From the NCBI RefSeq assembly GCF_003570905.1, contig NZ_QXJM01000039.1, positions 1,364,001 to 1,428,000 on the forward strand: a stretch of 64,000 nt of DNA. The letters are read 5' to 3'. This document shows positions 36,378 through 48,617 of this stretch, piece after piece (within the stretch, counting starts at the first letter, position 1; every line of letters starts with the position of its first letter). The position numbers and the translations under genes are program-made. The notes beneath the pieces were generated by a model, which was not told the DNA's origin, ran no database searches, and worked only from the letters and a program-made list of their open reading frames with translations. The DNA is from Cohnella faecalis. Its GTDB lineage: Bacteria > Bacillota > Bacilli > Paenibacillales > Paenibacillaceae.

Positions 36378-37483
36378 ACGGGATCACGCCATCCGTTCAA
36401 ATACTCGTCAATCTGGCGTTCGCAAAAAGCGAGCATAACCTCTTGTCTCTCATAGGCATCGTACCAATCCAGCACCTTCCGAACGGTTGTATCCAAGCTC
36501 CACTTCGACGTCCAGCGAAGCTGCCGGTTGGCTTTGGAGCAATCGAGCTTCAGCAGGCCGGCTTCATGAGGGTTCGCGTTCGACGGCTCCAGCTCATAGA
36601 AGGAATGGCTTCCGATGCAATCCCCCATTAAGCCGAGCACCTCCTTCACCGTTCTAACGTCGCTGCTATCCGGTCCGAAATTCCAGCTTTCCCCGAACCG
36701 GGGCCCATCCTCGACCAAGCGCTCGGCTAGCATCAAATAACCGGATAGAGGCTCCAGCACGTGCTGCCAAGGCCGTATCGCCATCGGATAGCGAACCTTC
36801 ATCGCCTTCCCGGACTGCAGCGCTCGAACGGCATCCGGAACGAGTCGGTCGGCGGCCCAATCGCCTCCGCCGATGACGTTGCCGGCGCGAGCTGTCGCAA
36901 GGCTCGTCAGATGTTCGGAATAGGATGACGGATTCCAGAACGAGGAGCGGTAAGAGGCCGTGACGAGCTCCGAGCACGCTTTGCTGCCGGAATAGGGGTC
37001 ATAGCCGCCAAGCGCGTCGTTCTCGCGATAGCCCCACGCCCAATCGCGATTGTCATACACTTTGTCGGTCGTTACGTTGACAAATGCGCGAGGCCGGGAA
37101 ACGGCGCGGGTGCCGGCCGCCAAGCGCAGCGCTTCGAGCATATTTACCGTTCCGACGACGTTCACCTCGAACGTCTCTCTCGGCTTGTCATAAGAAGCGC
37201 GGACGAGAGGCCGCGCGGCCAGATGAAACACGACGTCCGGGTCTGCCTGTCCGACGGCTTTCTCAAGTGACTGCGAGTCCCGAACATCTCCGAAAACGGT
37301 CGGAACGAGCTCGTCAAGGTTGCATAGCTCGAACAAGTTAGACGCGGCAGGAGGCCGGAGCGCATAGCCCGTTACATCGGCGCCCATCCGGCGAAGCCAG
37401 ACGGCAAGCCAAGCACCCTTGAAGCCGGTATGACCGGTCATGAACACCTTTTTCCCCCGCCAAAAAGACGGATTGACGCTCAT
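36365..37483 (-). CDS. rfbG: CDP-glucose 4,6-dehydratase
   Basis: A 372-residue SDR that converts CDP-glucose to CDP-4-keto-6-deoxyglucose. TGHTGFKGAW (16-25) is the characteristic NAD motif of this subgroup. VTTDKVYDN and YDPYSGSKACSE supply the Thr, Tyr and Lys of the active site, and RPWQHVLEPLSGYL is a family signature. ATG 37483 overlaps the stop of rfbF, and the frame extends slightly upstream without a ribosome binding site. It is also called ddhB. Confidence 0.94.
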   Translation of the reverse strand: MSVNPSFWRGKKVFMTGHTGFKGAWLAVWLRRMGADVTGYALRPPAASNLFELCNLDELVPTVFGDVRDSQSLEKAVGQADPDVVFHLAARPLVRASYDKPRETFEVNVVGTVNMLEALRLAAGTRAVSRPRAFVNVTTDKVYDNRDWAWGYRENDALGGYDPYSGSKACSELVTASYRSSFWNPSSYSEHLTSLATARAGNVIGGGDWAADRLVPDAVRALQSGKAMKVRYPMAIRPWQHVLEPLSGYLMLAERLVEDGPRFGESWNFGPDSSDVRTVKEVLGLMGDCIGSHSFYELEPSNANPHEAGLLKLDCSKANRQLRWTSKWSLDTTVRKVLDWYDAYERQEVMLAFCERQIDEYLNGWRDPVCGS

Positions 37484-38256
37484 TTGTCCATTTTCCACGG
37501 CGCATTCCCCGTTTTCCAAAGGGCATCTAAATACGTTTTGTCCCGGAGCGTATCCATCGGGTGCCAGAAGCCGTCGTGCTTGTAGCCTTGAAGCTGATCT
37601 TCTTGCGCAAGCCTGATGAGAGGGCCTTGCTCGAATACGGTATCGTCCCCTTCGATGTAATCGAAGATGTCGGGACGAAGGACGAAGAAGCCACCGTTAA
37701 TCCAACCGCCGTCCCCCTTCGGCTTTTCCTGAAAGCCGGCGACGCTGCCGTCTTCCTGCAAATCGAGCATCCCAAATCTGCCCGAAGGCTGAACGGCGGT
37801 TACGGTGGCGATCTTTCCGTGACGGCTATGAAACGCCGCGAGCTCGGCGATGTCGATATCGGCGACGCCATCCCCGTAAGTCAACATGAACGATTCGCCC
37901 TCCAAATAAGGCTGAACGCGCTTCAGCCGTCCTCCGGTCATCGTATCCAGCCCCGTATTGACAAGCGTTACTTTCCAAGGCTCGGCGGTATGCTGATGGA
38001 CGATCATCTCGTTTTCTTTTTTGAAATCGAACGTAATGTCCGATTCCAGCAAGTAGTAGCGGGCGAAGTACTCTTTGATCACAAACCCTTTGTACCCAAG
38101 GCATATGACGAATTCGGTCATGCCGTAATGAGAAAATATTTTCATAATATGCCACAGGATCGGCTTGTCGCCGATTTCGATCATCGGCTTCGGACGAAGA
38201 TGCGTTTCCTCGCTGATTCGGGTACCGTAGCCTCCCGCGAGCAACACGACTTTCAT
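37480..38256 (-). CDS. rfbF: Glucose-1-phosphate cytidylyltransferase
   Basis: First committed enzyme of CDP-dideoxyhexose synthesis: CTP plus glucose-1-phosphate gives CDP-glucose. The 258-residue protein has the nucleotidyltransferase start [17 protein letters not shown], then [19 protein letters not shown], a metal-site aspartate in [11 protein letters not shown], and family-typical [12 protein letters not shown] near the end. ATG 38256 follows GGAAGGAG and overlaps the end of the upstream gene by four bases. It is also called ddhA. Confidence 0.95.
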   Translation of the reverse strand: MKVVLLAGGYGTRISEETHLRPKPMIEIGDKPILWHIMKIFSHYGMTEFVICLGYKGFVIKEYFARYYLLESDITFDFKKENEMIVHQHTAEPWKVTLVNTGLDTMTGGRLKRVQPYLEGESFMLTYGDGVADIDIAELAAFHSRHGKIATVTAVQPSGRFGMLDLQEDGSVAGFQEKPKGDGGWINGGFFVLRPDIFDYIEGDDTVFEQGPLIRLAQEDQLQGYKHDGFWHPMDTLRDKTYLDALWKTGNAPWKMDK

Positions 38257-39578
38257 GGCTCGACGCTCCTTCCGAACGCTTCGAACAGGGAGCTTGCCGC
38301 AAATGCGAGCATTTCGTCGGTCAAGCCCGGATAGACACCGATCCAGAACGTGCCGTTCATAATGCGATCCGCATTGGGCAAGCCGCCGACGACACGGCAT
38401 GAAATGTCCCGGAAGGCGGGCTGCTTGAGCAAATTACCCGCGAACAGCAGGCGCGTTCCGATTTTGCGGGCTTCGAGAAACTGAACGAGCTCGTTGCGGC
38501 TGATCGGAGAGATTTCCCTGACGGTAATCGGGAAGCCGAACCAGCTTGGCACGCTGTCCGGCGTCGCTTCGGGCAGGACGAGCACATCTTCGAGGGGCGC
38601 GAGCGCCTCGCGGAGAAAAGCGAAATTGTCCTTGCGCCGCTGAATGAATCCGGGAAGCTTCTTCAACTGGGCCACGCCGACCGCCGCTTGCATGTCCGTT
38701 ACTTTCAGATTGTAGCCGATATGGCTGTACGTATATTTGTGGTCGTATCCGCACGGAAGCTCCCCGAGCTGCCAGCCGTACCTTTTGCCGCACGTATTGT
38801 CCTTGCCGGGGTCGCACCAGCAGTCCCGTCCCCAGTCGCGGAACGATTCGACGATCTTCTTCATTCGCGGATCGGACGTAAGAACGGCTCCGCCTTCGCC
38901 CATCGTAATATGGTGAGCCGGGTAAAAGCTCGCGGTCGCCACATCTCCGAACGTCCCGACTTTGCGGCCGTCGTATTCGGCGCCGACTGCGTCGCAGCAA
39001 TCTTCGATCAGCCATAGGCCGTATTTGTCGGCGACTCGCTTCACTTCGCGCAGATCGAAAGGATTGCCTAGCGTATGCGCAACGACAATCGCTTTTGTTC
39101 GCTCGCTGACAGCCTTCTCAAGCATGGACGCATCCAGGTTGTAAGTGGGAATATGCGAATCGAGAAAGACGGGAACGCAGCCGTTCTGGACAATCGGCGC
39201 AACGGTTGTCGGAAATCCGGCCGCTGCGGTAATGACCTCGTCTCTGGGCTTCAGTCGGCGTTCTCCCCACTGGGGAGAAGTTAGCGCCGATAAGGCGAGC
39301 AAATTGGCGCTTGATCCGGAGTTGGTCAGAAGCGCGTACCGGGTTCCCATCGCATTGGCGAACTGCTTTTCGAATTGGGCGGCATAGCGGCCGGTCGTTA
39401 ACCAGAAGTCGAGCGAAGCGTCGACGAGCAACTGCAGCTCTTCGGCATCGAACACTTTGCCGCTGACGGGTACCGGGTCGAGACCGGGTCGGAACGGCTG
39501 CGGCTTTTCTGCGGAATCGTAATAGTGCGCGGCGGATTCCAGGACGGTCTGGCGCCATTCATCCCGCGATAAAGCCAT
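38253..39578 (-). CDS. rfbH: CDP-4-keto-6-deoxyglucose 3-dehydratase (E1)
   Basis: A 441-residue PMP-dependent iron-sulfur dehydratase that removes the C3 hydroxyl. Two features separate it from ordinary sugar aminotransferases. The PLP-lysine position is histidine ([14 protein letters not shown]), and a cysteine cluster [12 protein letters not shown] supplies part of the 2Fe-2S ligands. It needs an E3 reductase, which I do not find in the window. ATG 39578 is chosen; the upstream extension in the same frame is not conserved in type. It is the first gene of the five-gene operon and is divergent from the acyltransferase genes. Confidence 0.94.
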   Translation of the reverse strand: MALSRDEWRQTVLESAAHYYDSAEKPQPFRPGLDPVPVSGKVFDAEELQLLVDASLDFWLTTGRYAAQFEKQFANAMGTRYALLTNSGSSANLLALSALTSPQWGERRLKPRDEVITAAAGFPTTVAPIVQNGCVPVFLDSHIPTYNLDASMLEKAVSERTKAIVVAHTLGNPFDLREVKRVADKYGLWLIEDCCDAVGAEYDGRKVGTFGDVATASFYPAHHITMGEGGAVLTSDPRMKKIVESFRDWGRDCWCDPGKDNTCGKRYGWQLGELPCGYDHKYTYSHIGYNLKVTDMQAAVGVAQLKKLPGFIQRRKDNFAFLREALAPLEDVLVLPEATPDSVPSWFGFPITVREISPISRNELVQFLEARKIGTRLLFAGNLLKQPAFRDISCRVVGGLPNADRIMNGTFWIGVYPGLTDEMLAFAASSLFEAFGRSVEP

Positions 39579-39782
39579 GCGGCAACAAGCCCCCTTCAAG
39601 AAGAGAAAGATCGGAATCGATTCCCTATCATACTCAGCTGCGGGAAGCCGGGGAACGGTGTATGACCCCTTATGCGTGCAACGCGGCTGTGCCGAAGCAC
39701 ATTTGTGGCTCTTTGCGGGATTAGGTCGAATATAGTGGGAACCAGAGCGAGCTGTTGCACCCCATTGAATGGAGGAGTTCGA

Positions 39783-40382
39783 TTGAGCGGATTTTTGAAC
39801 GCCGCCTTTACTTCCAGATTCGTCAAATTCGGCGAAGGCTCCCGGATACGCGAAGGCGGAAATATTTATTGGCCGGAGAAAATCTCGATTGGAGACAACG
39901 TAGCGATTGAAGAGGGCTATTGGTTTAATATCGTTCCTCTGAATGACAGCGACGGACCGAAAATTATAATCGGAGACGGCTGTGTCTGCGGCATGGGATT
40001 GAGCTTGTCGGCCGTAAACAGGGTGGAGCTCGGGAACAACGCGCGCATCGGCTCTAACGTCAATCTGTCCGATACCGACCACCGATACGACGATGTCGGC
40101 ATTCCCGTTCTTGCCCAAGGCGTCGCGTTGACCGACGGCGCATTGGTGATCGGGGAAGGAGCCACGATCGGAGCGAATTCCGTTATTGCGGGAAATCGGC
40201 GTGTCGGCAAAGGCAGCGTCGTCCTTCCCGGCAGCGTCGTCGTCGCGGACATCCCGGATGGCTGCGTTGCGGCGGGCAATCCGGCCGTTATCGTGCAGGT
40301 TTACGTTCCGGAGACGGGAGAATGGGTCGAAGCTCGCAGCGCGATAGAAGCGGAGCAAGCGATTCGGAAGAGGGGACGATAA
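39783..40382 (+). CDS. Hexapeptide-repeat (left-handed beta-helix) acyltransferase
   Basis: A 199-residue O- or N-acetyltransferase-like protein. Hexapeptide turns are visible from [12 protein letters not shown] through [40 protein letters not shown] and [11 protein letters not shown], ending [22 protein letters not shown] 39783 follows GGAGGAG. It is divergent from the CDP-sugar operon and two bases before a second gene with the same domain, so it probably decorates the sugar made by that operon. Confidence 0.85.
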   Translation: MSGFLNAAFTSRFVKFGEGSRIREGGNIYWPEKISIGDNVAIEEGYWFNIVPLNDSDGPKIIIGDGCVCGMGLSLSAVNRVELGNNARIGSNVNLSDTDHRYDDVGIPVLAQGVALTDGALVIGEGATIGANSVIAGNRRVGKGSVVLPGSVVVADIPDGCVAAGNPAVIVQVYVPETGEWVEARSAIEAEQAIRKRGR

Positions 40383-40384
40383 TC

Positions 40385-41776
40385 GTGGAAAATTCGGAAA
40401 AGATCGCGATCGGCAGCGGAGTGTACATGCGCCCGCCCCACAGCTTGTCGGTCATCGGGACAGGCCGCGGAGCGGAAGCTCCCTCTATCGTTATCAGAGA
40501 TGGCTGTCAATGCAATCTGGGCTTGACGATCGAGGCCGTTAACGAGGTTGTGCTGGAACGTCATGTGTTGACAGGCTCCAACGTGTATTTATCGGACGCG
40601 GAACGGCCTTATCCGGGTTCTTCCCCATGGGCGAACGGGCATCCCGACGTATCCGAAGGCAGGCTGTCGATCGGAGAGGGCGCTTATATCGGTACGAACT
40701 CCGCCGTATTGGGCCCGGTGCGAATAGGGAGAGGCAGCGTTGTAAAGCCGAACAGCGTCGTGACGAAGGACGTGCCCGATTATTGCGCGGCTTGCGGCAA
40801 TCCCGCTGTCATTACGGAAGTGTACGTGCCGGAGACGGGGAAATGGGAAAAAGCCGGAAACGAGGAAGAGGCATTCCGGCTGCTGGAGCGCCGGCGGCTG
40901 CGGCCCTTGCTGACGATCGGCATTCCGACGTACAACCGCGCGGCGAATTTGGATTACTGCCTTAGCACGATATTTATGCAAATAGGAGATTCCGAGCTTG
41001 TGGAGGTCTTCGTGTCGGACAACGCATCGACAGACGGCACCTCGGAAGTAATCGAACGGTATTCGCGAAGCTTTCGCAATCTGGAGCATTCGCGTAACGA
41101 GCGGAATATCGGTGCGGATCGCAACATTTTGCATGTGACCAACGCTGCTAACGGGAAGTTTATCAAGCTGCAGGGAGACGACGACTTTTTTGTGGACGGA
41201 ACGATTTTGCCGCTGCTGAATTTGCTGCATCGCCGTGGCGATTGCGGCGTCGTGCATGTGAACGTGCTTAACGGAGACGGCCGCATTTCGATTGGCGAAG
41301 GAGCGGACGATTATTTGGCGGCGACGGGCTATGCGGCTACATTCATCACTTCGACGATCCTTCGCAGGGAAGATTGGCAGCGGGTCGCCGAGCCGTCCAA
41401 ATTCAACGATTCCTCGCTGAACCAGTTTTATTTTCAATACGCGGTATTGACCGAATGCAATCCGAAATTTGCGATTATGAACTGCGGGATGTTCACTTAT
41501 GCGGGCAACGAGCCGCGAGAATACAATTTCGGGGAAGTGTTCGTGCGGAATTATTTGGCCGTTCTGCGGAGCTTTGAGGGCAGGGGGCTTTCCGAGGAAC
41601 GGATCCGGGCCGACAAGGCGAAGCTATTCTATCATTATTTGATGCCGTGGTATCGCCGCATTCGAACGATGTACGATAGAGAAATTACAGCAGGCTTTGA
41701 GGAAATTTTCATGGCGGATTTTCGGGATGAACCTTATTTCGACGAGGCGTTAGCCTGGATTCGTTCCATCGGGTAA
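40385..41776 (+). CDS. Fusion: hexapeptide acyltransferase + family 2 glycosyltransferase
   Basis: A 463-residue two-domain protein. Residues about 1-165 form a beta-helix acyltransferase related to the preceding gene (shared ending [17 protein letters not shown]). Residues about 175-463 are a GT2 glycosyltransferase with [36 protein letters not shown] and LQGDDDFF, the nucleotide-sugar aspartates. GTG 40385 follows GAGGGGA. The fusion suggests that one polypeptide both transfers and acylates a sugar. The upstream gene looks like a duplicate of the first domain. Confidence 0.87.
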   Translation: MENSEKIAIGSGVYMRPPHSLSVIGTGRGAEAPSIVIRDGCQCNLGLTIEAVNEVVLERHVLTGSNVYLSDAERPYPGSSPWANGHPDVSEGRLSIGEGAYIGTNSAVLGPVRIGRGSVVKPNSVVTKDVPDYCAACGNPAVITEVYVPETGKWEKAGNEEEAFRLLERRRLRPLLTIGIPTYNRAANLDYCLSTIFMQIGDSELVEVFVSDNASTDGTSEVIERYSRSFRNLEHSRNERNIGADRNILHVTNAANGKFIKLQGDDDFFVDGTILPLLNLLHRRGDCGVVHVNVLNGDGRISIGEGADDYLAATGYAATFITSTILRREDWQRVAEPSKFNDSSLNQFYFQYAVLTECNPKFAIMNCGMFTYAGNEPREYNFGEVFVRNYLAVLRSFEGRGLSEERIRADKAKLFYHYLMPWYRRIRTMYDREITAGFEEIFMADFRDEPYFDEALAWIRSIG

Positions 41777-41782
41777 AACAAT

Positions 41783-41813
41783 GTTACTACTTAGGTGACC
41801 TGAGTAGTAACAC
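41783..41813. repeat. 31-bp near-perfect palindrome at the left edge of array 4
   Basis: TGTTACTACTTAGGT is followed after one base by the near-complement ACCTGAGTAGTAACA. A single complementary arm, ACCTAAGCAGTAACA, lies at the right edge of the array at 42124-42138, so the array is bounded by inverted repeats. As RNA it would form a strong hairpin after the fusion gene and could double as a terminator, though no U run follows. Confidence 0.8.
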
Positions 41814-42110
41814 CCACAGTTTCTATTTGCTGCGGATGGCAGATGAACACTCGATTTAAGACACCCACAGTTTCTATTCGCGGCGGATGTCGGGCAAGTG
41901 CTCGATTTAAGACACCCACGGTTTCTATTCGCGGCGGATGACGGACGAGCGCTCGATTTAAGACACCCACAGTTTCTATTCGCGGCGGATGCCGGACGAG
42001 TGCTCGATTTAAGACACCCACAGTTTCTATTCGCGGCGGATGACGGACGAGTGCTCGATTTAAGACACCCACAGTTTCTATTTGCGGCGGATGACGGATT
42101 ACCCGTTCTT
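41811..42110. repeat. Tandem array 4: 51-bp unit, about six copies
   Basis: Starts at 41811, 41861, 41912, 41963, 42014 and 42065 (first step 50, then 51). Each copy reads ACACCCACAGTTTCTATT, CGCGGCGGATGACGG and CGAGTGCTCGATTTAAG. A 17-residue minus-strand frame stays open because 51 is a multiple of three. It lies between the acyltransferase-glycosyltransferase fusion and the collagen-like gene. The rest of the gap, 42139-42243, carries the sigma-K-like promoter. Confidence 0.92.
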
Positions 42111-42184
42111 AGAATTAAGGGGAACCTAAGCAGTAACAAAACAATGGCAAAAAAACAGACGCTTTGTCTCTGCCATAATCCCAT

Positions 42185-42212
42185 ACGGGCTTGATTTCCT
42201 TTTCATAGACTA
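42185..42212 (+). promoter_or_regulatory. Sigma-K-like promoter of the collagen-like gene
   Basis: AC at 42185-42186, 17 bases, then CATAGACTA at 42204-42212, matching the sigma-K form AC-N16/17-CATANNNTA. This predicts late mother-cell expression, as for known exosporium collagen proteins. Confidence 0.7.
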
Positions 42213-42213
42213 A

Positions 42214-44568
<2,355 letters not shown>

Positions 44569-44577
44569 CGATTGGGG

Positions 44578-44612
44578 AAGACGTGCACCGAATTTCGGCG
44601 CACGTCTTTTTC
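44578..44612 (+). terminator. Terminator of the collagen-like gene
   Basis: GACGTGCACCG-AATT-TCGGCGCACGTC followed by TTTTTC. Confidence 0.92.
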
Positions 44613-44717
44613 ATTTCCCGCGCCCTCGTCCTCAATCGCCAAGCATGCAAAAAAAAGACGATCAACCTTATGGCTGCACGGAGCCGATCGGGGTCAATCG
44701 TCGTTTGCAGGAAGGAG

Positions 44718-45029
44718 TTACGGAGTCGGGTGCTTGATGAGCTCAATAACGTTCTCTAGCTTCGTCTGAAGAAGAAATTCTTTTTTCGCGATTTCGCGAA
44801 TGGTGTTTCGGACACTTTCGTTGATGGTAAGGAGATCGGACAGAGTCGGATGGGTCGGCGACTGGCCGGGAAGAGTGCCTAGAACGTGTTGGATCTTTTC
44901 CCCTTCCGCATTAATGATGTGGCTTAATCCCAGCTCCTCCAGCGCAATCGAAGCCAGCAATAGGTTGATGACGTCTGTACGGTTCACCGAAATTTGCGGT
45001 GTGATATTCGGAATATTCGCCTGTGACAC
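44718..45029 (-). CDS. IPNITP-domain small protein
   Basis: A 103-residue protein, essentially the N-terminal domain of the large collagen-like protein alone: [50 protein letters not shown], and a helical end ([21 protein letters not shown]). GTG 45029 follows AAAGGAG. It is convergent with the collagen gene. It may assemble with it, for example as a cap or basal subunit, which is inference from shared sequence. Confidence 0.8.
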   Translation of the reverse strand: MSQANIPNITPQISVNRTDVINLLLASIALEELGLSHIINAEGEKIQHVLGTLPGQSPTHPTLSDLLTINESVRNTIREIAKKEFLLQTKLENVIELIKHPTP

Positions 45030-45248
45030 TTCTTCATCTCCTTTGAGGGTTAAAAACTAATCCATCGTATGAACGCGGAGCGCTAACGGATTGGGCGAGT
45101 GCTCGGAATTGATCATTTTCGTTGGAGAGAAGCGGATGTAGCCGGAACGAACTTCGTCAGTCATCCGAACCGTCTTCTTCGAATAGTTATATAAGATCGA
45201 CACGCATGTTCCCGCAGCTTGGTACGTTACCGAAAGGAGAGAGGCAAA

Positions 45249-46367
45249 TTGACGGCGAAAAAGCGGCTGTCGCTATGCATGATCGTCCGTGACGAGGAGA
45301 AGTGGATCGGCCGATGTCTGGCCAGCGTCAAAGACGCGGTGGACGAGATGATTGTCGTCGATACCGGATCGACGGATCGCACCGCAGACATTTGCCGCTC
45401 TTTTGGCGCCAGCGTTCACCCCTTTCCATGGAACGGGAGCTTTGCGGACGCCCGCAACGAAAGCTTAAAACATGCGACGGGGGATTGGATTTTGTGGCTG
45501 GATGCCGACGAAGAGGCAGACGCTCTAAGCGCGGCACGATTGAGGGATGTGCTGGAGTGGCAGGAAGACAGTCTCGGTTTCGTGCAATTGGTGAACTATT
45601 ATGGGGCAAGCCCGCCTGAGTCGAACCGTTCGTTCTTGCTTGCCCATCACCGCTTATTCCGCAACGGAATCGGATTTCGCTTCGGCAATACGATACATGA
45701 GCAGCTGAACGTCGTCGAAGTGCTGGGCGATGTCCCCCGTATGTGTCTGCTTCCGGTCAGCGTATACCATTACGGGTATATGGATGCCGTGACTGCCGAC
45801 AAAAACAAGTTCGATAGAAATCTCGCTCTGCTGCTAAAGGAAAAAGAGCAGCCTGATTGCAGCCCTTGGGTCGACTACCATATCGCCAGCGAATATTATC
45901 GCATTGCCGATTATCGGCAATCTTTCGAATACGTCAATAAGTCGATCGTTCAATTTTTGAATCGCAGCCAGATGCCGCCTTCGCTCCTGTACAAATTGAA
46001 ATATTCGGTGCTGTTCGCGTTGAACAGTCATGAAGGAGCTTGGCCCGGCATCGAGAGCGCTATTAAGCTTTATCCCGATTACGTGGATTTGCATTTTTAC
46101 AAGGGAGTTATTTTGTTTCGGAAGGAGAAGTATTCGGAGGCGCTTGAAGCTTTCAAGCAATGTCTGGAGCTTGGCGAGAGCAACCTCAGGCATTTGACCT
46201 TGAAGGGGTTGGGCAGCTTTCAAGCGTGGTACTACATCGGCCGATGTCTGGAGAAAAGCTCCGATATCTCAAACGCGCTGCAAGCCTATCGGGAAACGCG
46301 GGCGCTCGATCCTGCCCATAAGGAAGCGGCGGAAGCTTTGGCCGCCATCGAGGATGCCGCAACTTAA
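45249..46367 (+). CDS. Family 2 glycosyltransferase with TPR domain
   Basis: A 372-residue protein. The GT2 domain has RLSLCMIVRDEEKWIGRCL, EMIVVDTGSTDRT and WILWLDADEEAD (DxD), followed by a TPR tail (about 200-370, FYKGVILFRKEKYSEALEAF and AWYYIGRCLEKSSDISNAL). The layout resembles the glycosyltransferases that modify B. anthracis-type collagen proteins and peptide S-glycosyltransferases. TTG 45249 is chosen because AAAGGAGAG lies upstream; the frame also opens at 45219. Its likely target is one of the adjacent collagen-like proteins. Confidence 0.88.
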   Translation: MTAKKRLSLCMIVRDEEKWIGRCLASVKDAVDEMIVVDTGSTDRTADICRSFGASVHPFPWNGSFADARNESLKHATGDWILWLDADEEADALSAARLRDVLEWQEDSLGFVQLVNYYGASPPESNRSFLLAHHRLFRNGIGFRFGNTIHEQLNVVEVLGDVPRMCLLPVSVYHYGYMDAVTADKNKFDRNLALLLKEKEQPDCSPWVDYHIASEYYRIADYRQSFEYVNKSIVQFLNRSQMPPSLLYKLKYSVLFALNSHEGAWPGIESAIKLYPDYVDLHFYKGVILFRKEKYSEALEAFKQCLELGESNLRHLTLKGLGSFQAWYYIGRCLEKSSDISNALQAYRETRALDPAHKEAAEALAAIEDAAT

Positions 46368-46378
46368 AAACAACCGAA

Positions 46379-46411
46379 GCGGGCCGCATTCGCAACGGCC
46401 CGCATTTTTTG
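46379..46411. terminator. Terminator between convergent glycosyltransferase and collagen genes
   Basis: GCGGGCCG-CATTCGCAA-CGGCCCGC followed by ATTTTTT. Confidence 0.9.
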
Positions 46412-46415
46412 TCGG

Positions 46416-47319
46416 CTAACGTATTTTGAAAATATTGATGGATGCCGAGACAGACGTTTCGCTTCCGCCCAAGCTTTCCGATACGACGACCGTCGTGAAG
46501 GAGGAGTTATTCCGGAGCGTGAGCGTTACCGGTACGGCTGCAAGGTCGACGATGAACGATCCGGCATTGTTGACGCTGTCCATTCCAACGGAATGGCGGC
46601 TTTCCGGAATCGGAGACAGGCCTCTCCATATCGCGAATTGATTTGATTCCTGGGAAGTCGCTCTCCAGACGATAAAGTAAGTGCCGGCGGTATTAATGAC
46701 TATGTCGGTCGTTCCCGGAGCGTGGGTGATCGCCGTTCCGAAGGAAGGGCCGTTGCTGGCAAAAGAGACCGCCTCGAAGATGTCGATGCTTTGGTTGCTC
46801 ATATCGTAAGTGTATAAGTAATCGGAAAATCCTGTGCCGCTCGTCCCGGTTGCCCCTGTAGAGCCAGTCGCCCCCGCAGTCCCGGTTCCTCCGGTCGCCC
46901 CCGTAGAGCCAGTCGCCCCGCAGCCCCGGTCCCTCCGGTCGCCCCTGTAGAGCCTGTCGCTCCCGCAGCCCCGGTCCCTCCGGTCGCCCCTGTTGCCCCC
47001 GTCACCCGGTAGAACCGCTGGAACTCGGTATGGAAAGAACGCTGTCCAGCTTTCCTTGCAGCACGAATTCCTTTTTCGTAATATCGCGCAAGGTGTGCCG
47101 CACGCTTTCGTTCACGGCGAGCAGCTCGCTGATCGTCGCGGGCGGCGAGCTAATGCCGGGAAGCGTGCCCAAGGCGTACTGGATTTTTTCTCCCTCGGCA
47201 TTAATGATATGGCTAAGCCCCAGCTCTTCCAGAGCGATCGACGACAGCAATAAATTGATGGCATCGTCTCGCGTTACTGTAATGTCGGGGGTAATATTCG
47301 GGATGTTGGCTTGCGACAC
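46416..47319 (-). CDS. Second collagen-like spore-surface protein, two frameshifts
   Basis: Three frame pieces make one protein of about 300 residues. They are an IPNITP domain (47319 to about 47007; [19 protein letters not shown] ... [10 protein letters not shown]), a short GXT/GXA collagen stretch, and a C-terminal beta domain (from 46802; [10 protein letters not shown] ... FKIR) of the BclA/ExsF jelly-roll type. The breaks are repaired by one base in the CCC at 47005-47007 and one in the CCCC at 46916-46919. A neighbouring repeat copy has CCCCC at the matching place. GTG 47319. CATATGTTA (minus, 47352-47360) matches a sigma-K -10 box, but no clear -35 is present. Confidence 0.85.
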
Positions 47320-47400
47320 GTCTCACACACCTTTCCGGGATTAATAACCATAACATATGTGGACGTATCCCATTCAGACAGGGGCGTGAGCGGATTTCAT

Positions 47401-48474
47401 TCAGGTTTTCAACCGGCCCTCCAAATATTTTTTGTTGGCCAGCATCGACGCGTCATCGGGTCGGAAGGCCAATGCTTTTTCGTTGTGCTCGTTGGCTTTC
47501 TCGTATTGCCCCAGCCGGTCGTAGCAGACGCACAATTGAAGGTGCGGGAGCCACGTCCAGCAAGCTGAGTTGTAAAATCCGAGACAAGAGGGATCCCACT
47601 TCAGCCCGGCGGCCAGCTCATACCAAAAAATCGCTTTGGCGATCTCATTTTTCGAAGAATGGTAATAGGCGATCCGGCAGCAAAAATCGGCGCGAGGCTT
47701 GTCATACTTGAATGAAAGCAGAGCGTGCTCCAACGCTTGCTCCTGATCGTTCAAATGATGATAGCAATCCGCGAGCTTGCCGCAAGTCGAGATGTTGTCT
47801 TCGATCCAGCCTTGGCCAGTCGCGAGAAATTTCTTGTACTGCTCGATCGCTCGCGTATGTTGCGCATGGTCCAGCAGCTCATTGCCGTAATAGTACAAAT
47901 CCCGGGGAGTGAATTCGCGTTCCTCCCGTTCCATCTCCTCGTAAATTCGAAGATTGCGGTCGCTGTCGTGATGGGTGCTGCTGTGCGTAACGACGATGTC
48001 GCTATGAAAAATGTTTCCTAAAACTTCCAAATACTCGTGCACCGCTCCGATCCAACGGAATTGTCGAGCTTTCTTGACAAGCCGGTTGCGGCGCGAGCTT
48101 GACGTAATGTTGCCGTAGCTGTCTTTCTGGAGGCAGTAGGTCATGACGACCGAATCGACGTCGGGCGCAAGCGTTCTCTTGAGCCGGAGCAGCTTCGCCC
48201 GATCTTCCTCCAGAATGACGTCGTCGGCGTCGAGCCACATCAAATAAGGCTTCGTCGCTTGGCTGAACGCAAAATTACGGGCGGCTGCAAAGTTGTTCAC
48301 CCACGTAAAATCGATCACCTTATTCGTAAATTTCGCGGCGATTTCCTTCGTGCGATCCGTCGAACCCGTATCGACGACGACGATTTCGTCCGCGATGCCT
48401 TTGACGCTGTCGAGACATCTGGCCAGAACGTCCTCTTCGTTTTTTACAATCATGCATAAGCTGATTTTGATCAT
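47401..48474 (-). CDS. Family 2 glycosyltransferase with TPR domain
   Basis: A 357-residue protein. GT2 motifs: ISLCMIVKNEEDVLARCL, EIVVVDTGSTDRTKEI and YLMWLDADDVI (DxD). The C-terminal part has TPR-like helices (YYYGNELLDHAQHTRAIEQYKKF, LADCYHHLNDQEQALEHALL, LQLCVCYDRLGQYEKANEH). ATG 48474 follows GGAGG. It is divergent from the next glycosyltransferase and upstream of the second collagen gene on the same strand. Confidence 0.88.
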   Translation of the reverse strand: MIKISLCMIVKNEEDVLARCLDSVKGIADEIVVVDTGSTDRTKEIAAKFTNKVIDFTWVNNFAAARNFAFSQATKPYLMWLDADDVILEEDRAKLLRLKRTLAPDVDSVVMTYCLQKDSYGNITSSSRRNRLVKKARQFRWIGAVHEYLEVLGNIFHSDIVVTHSSTHHDSDRNLRIYEEMEREEREFTPRDLYYYGNELLDHAQHTRAIEQYKKFLATGQGWIEDNISTCGKLADCYHHLNDQEQALEHALLSFKYDKPRADFCCRIAYYHSSKNEIAKAIFWYELAAGLKWDPSCLGFYNSACWTWLPHLQLCVCYDRLGQYEKANEHNEKALAFRPDDASMLANKKYLEGRLKT

Positions 48475-48617
48475 TCCGCACCTCCGCTGCATCGGCTTGT
48501 CGAACCATTGTATTCAATCGGGTCGGCGGGGGGTGAGGACTGTTCCGCTAATGTCTGCGAACGTTAGCAGAGGGCGCCGGCATACAATGGGATACCGGTA
48601 AAAAGGAGGCGTCGGCG

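Noticed and set aside
39579..40358. Upstream extension of rfbH in the same frame
   Set aside because: It overlaps the divergent acyltransferase gene and is not part of the E1 enzyme family. ATG 39578 gives a normal-length E1.
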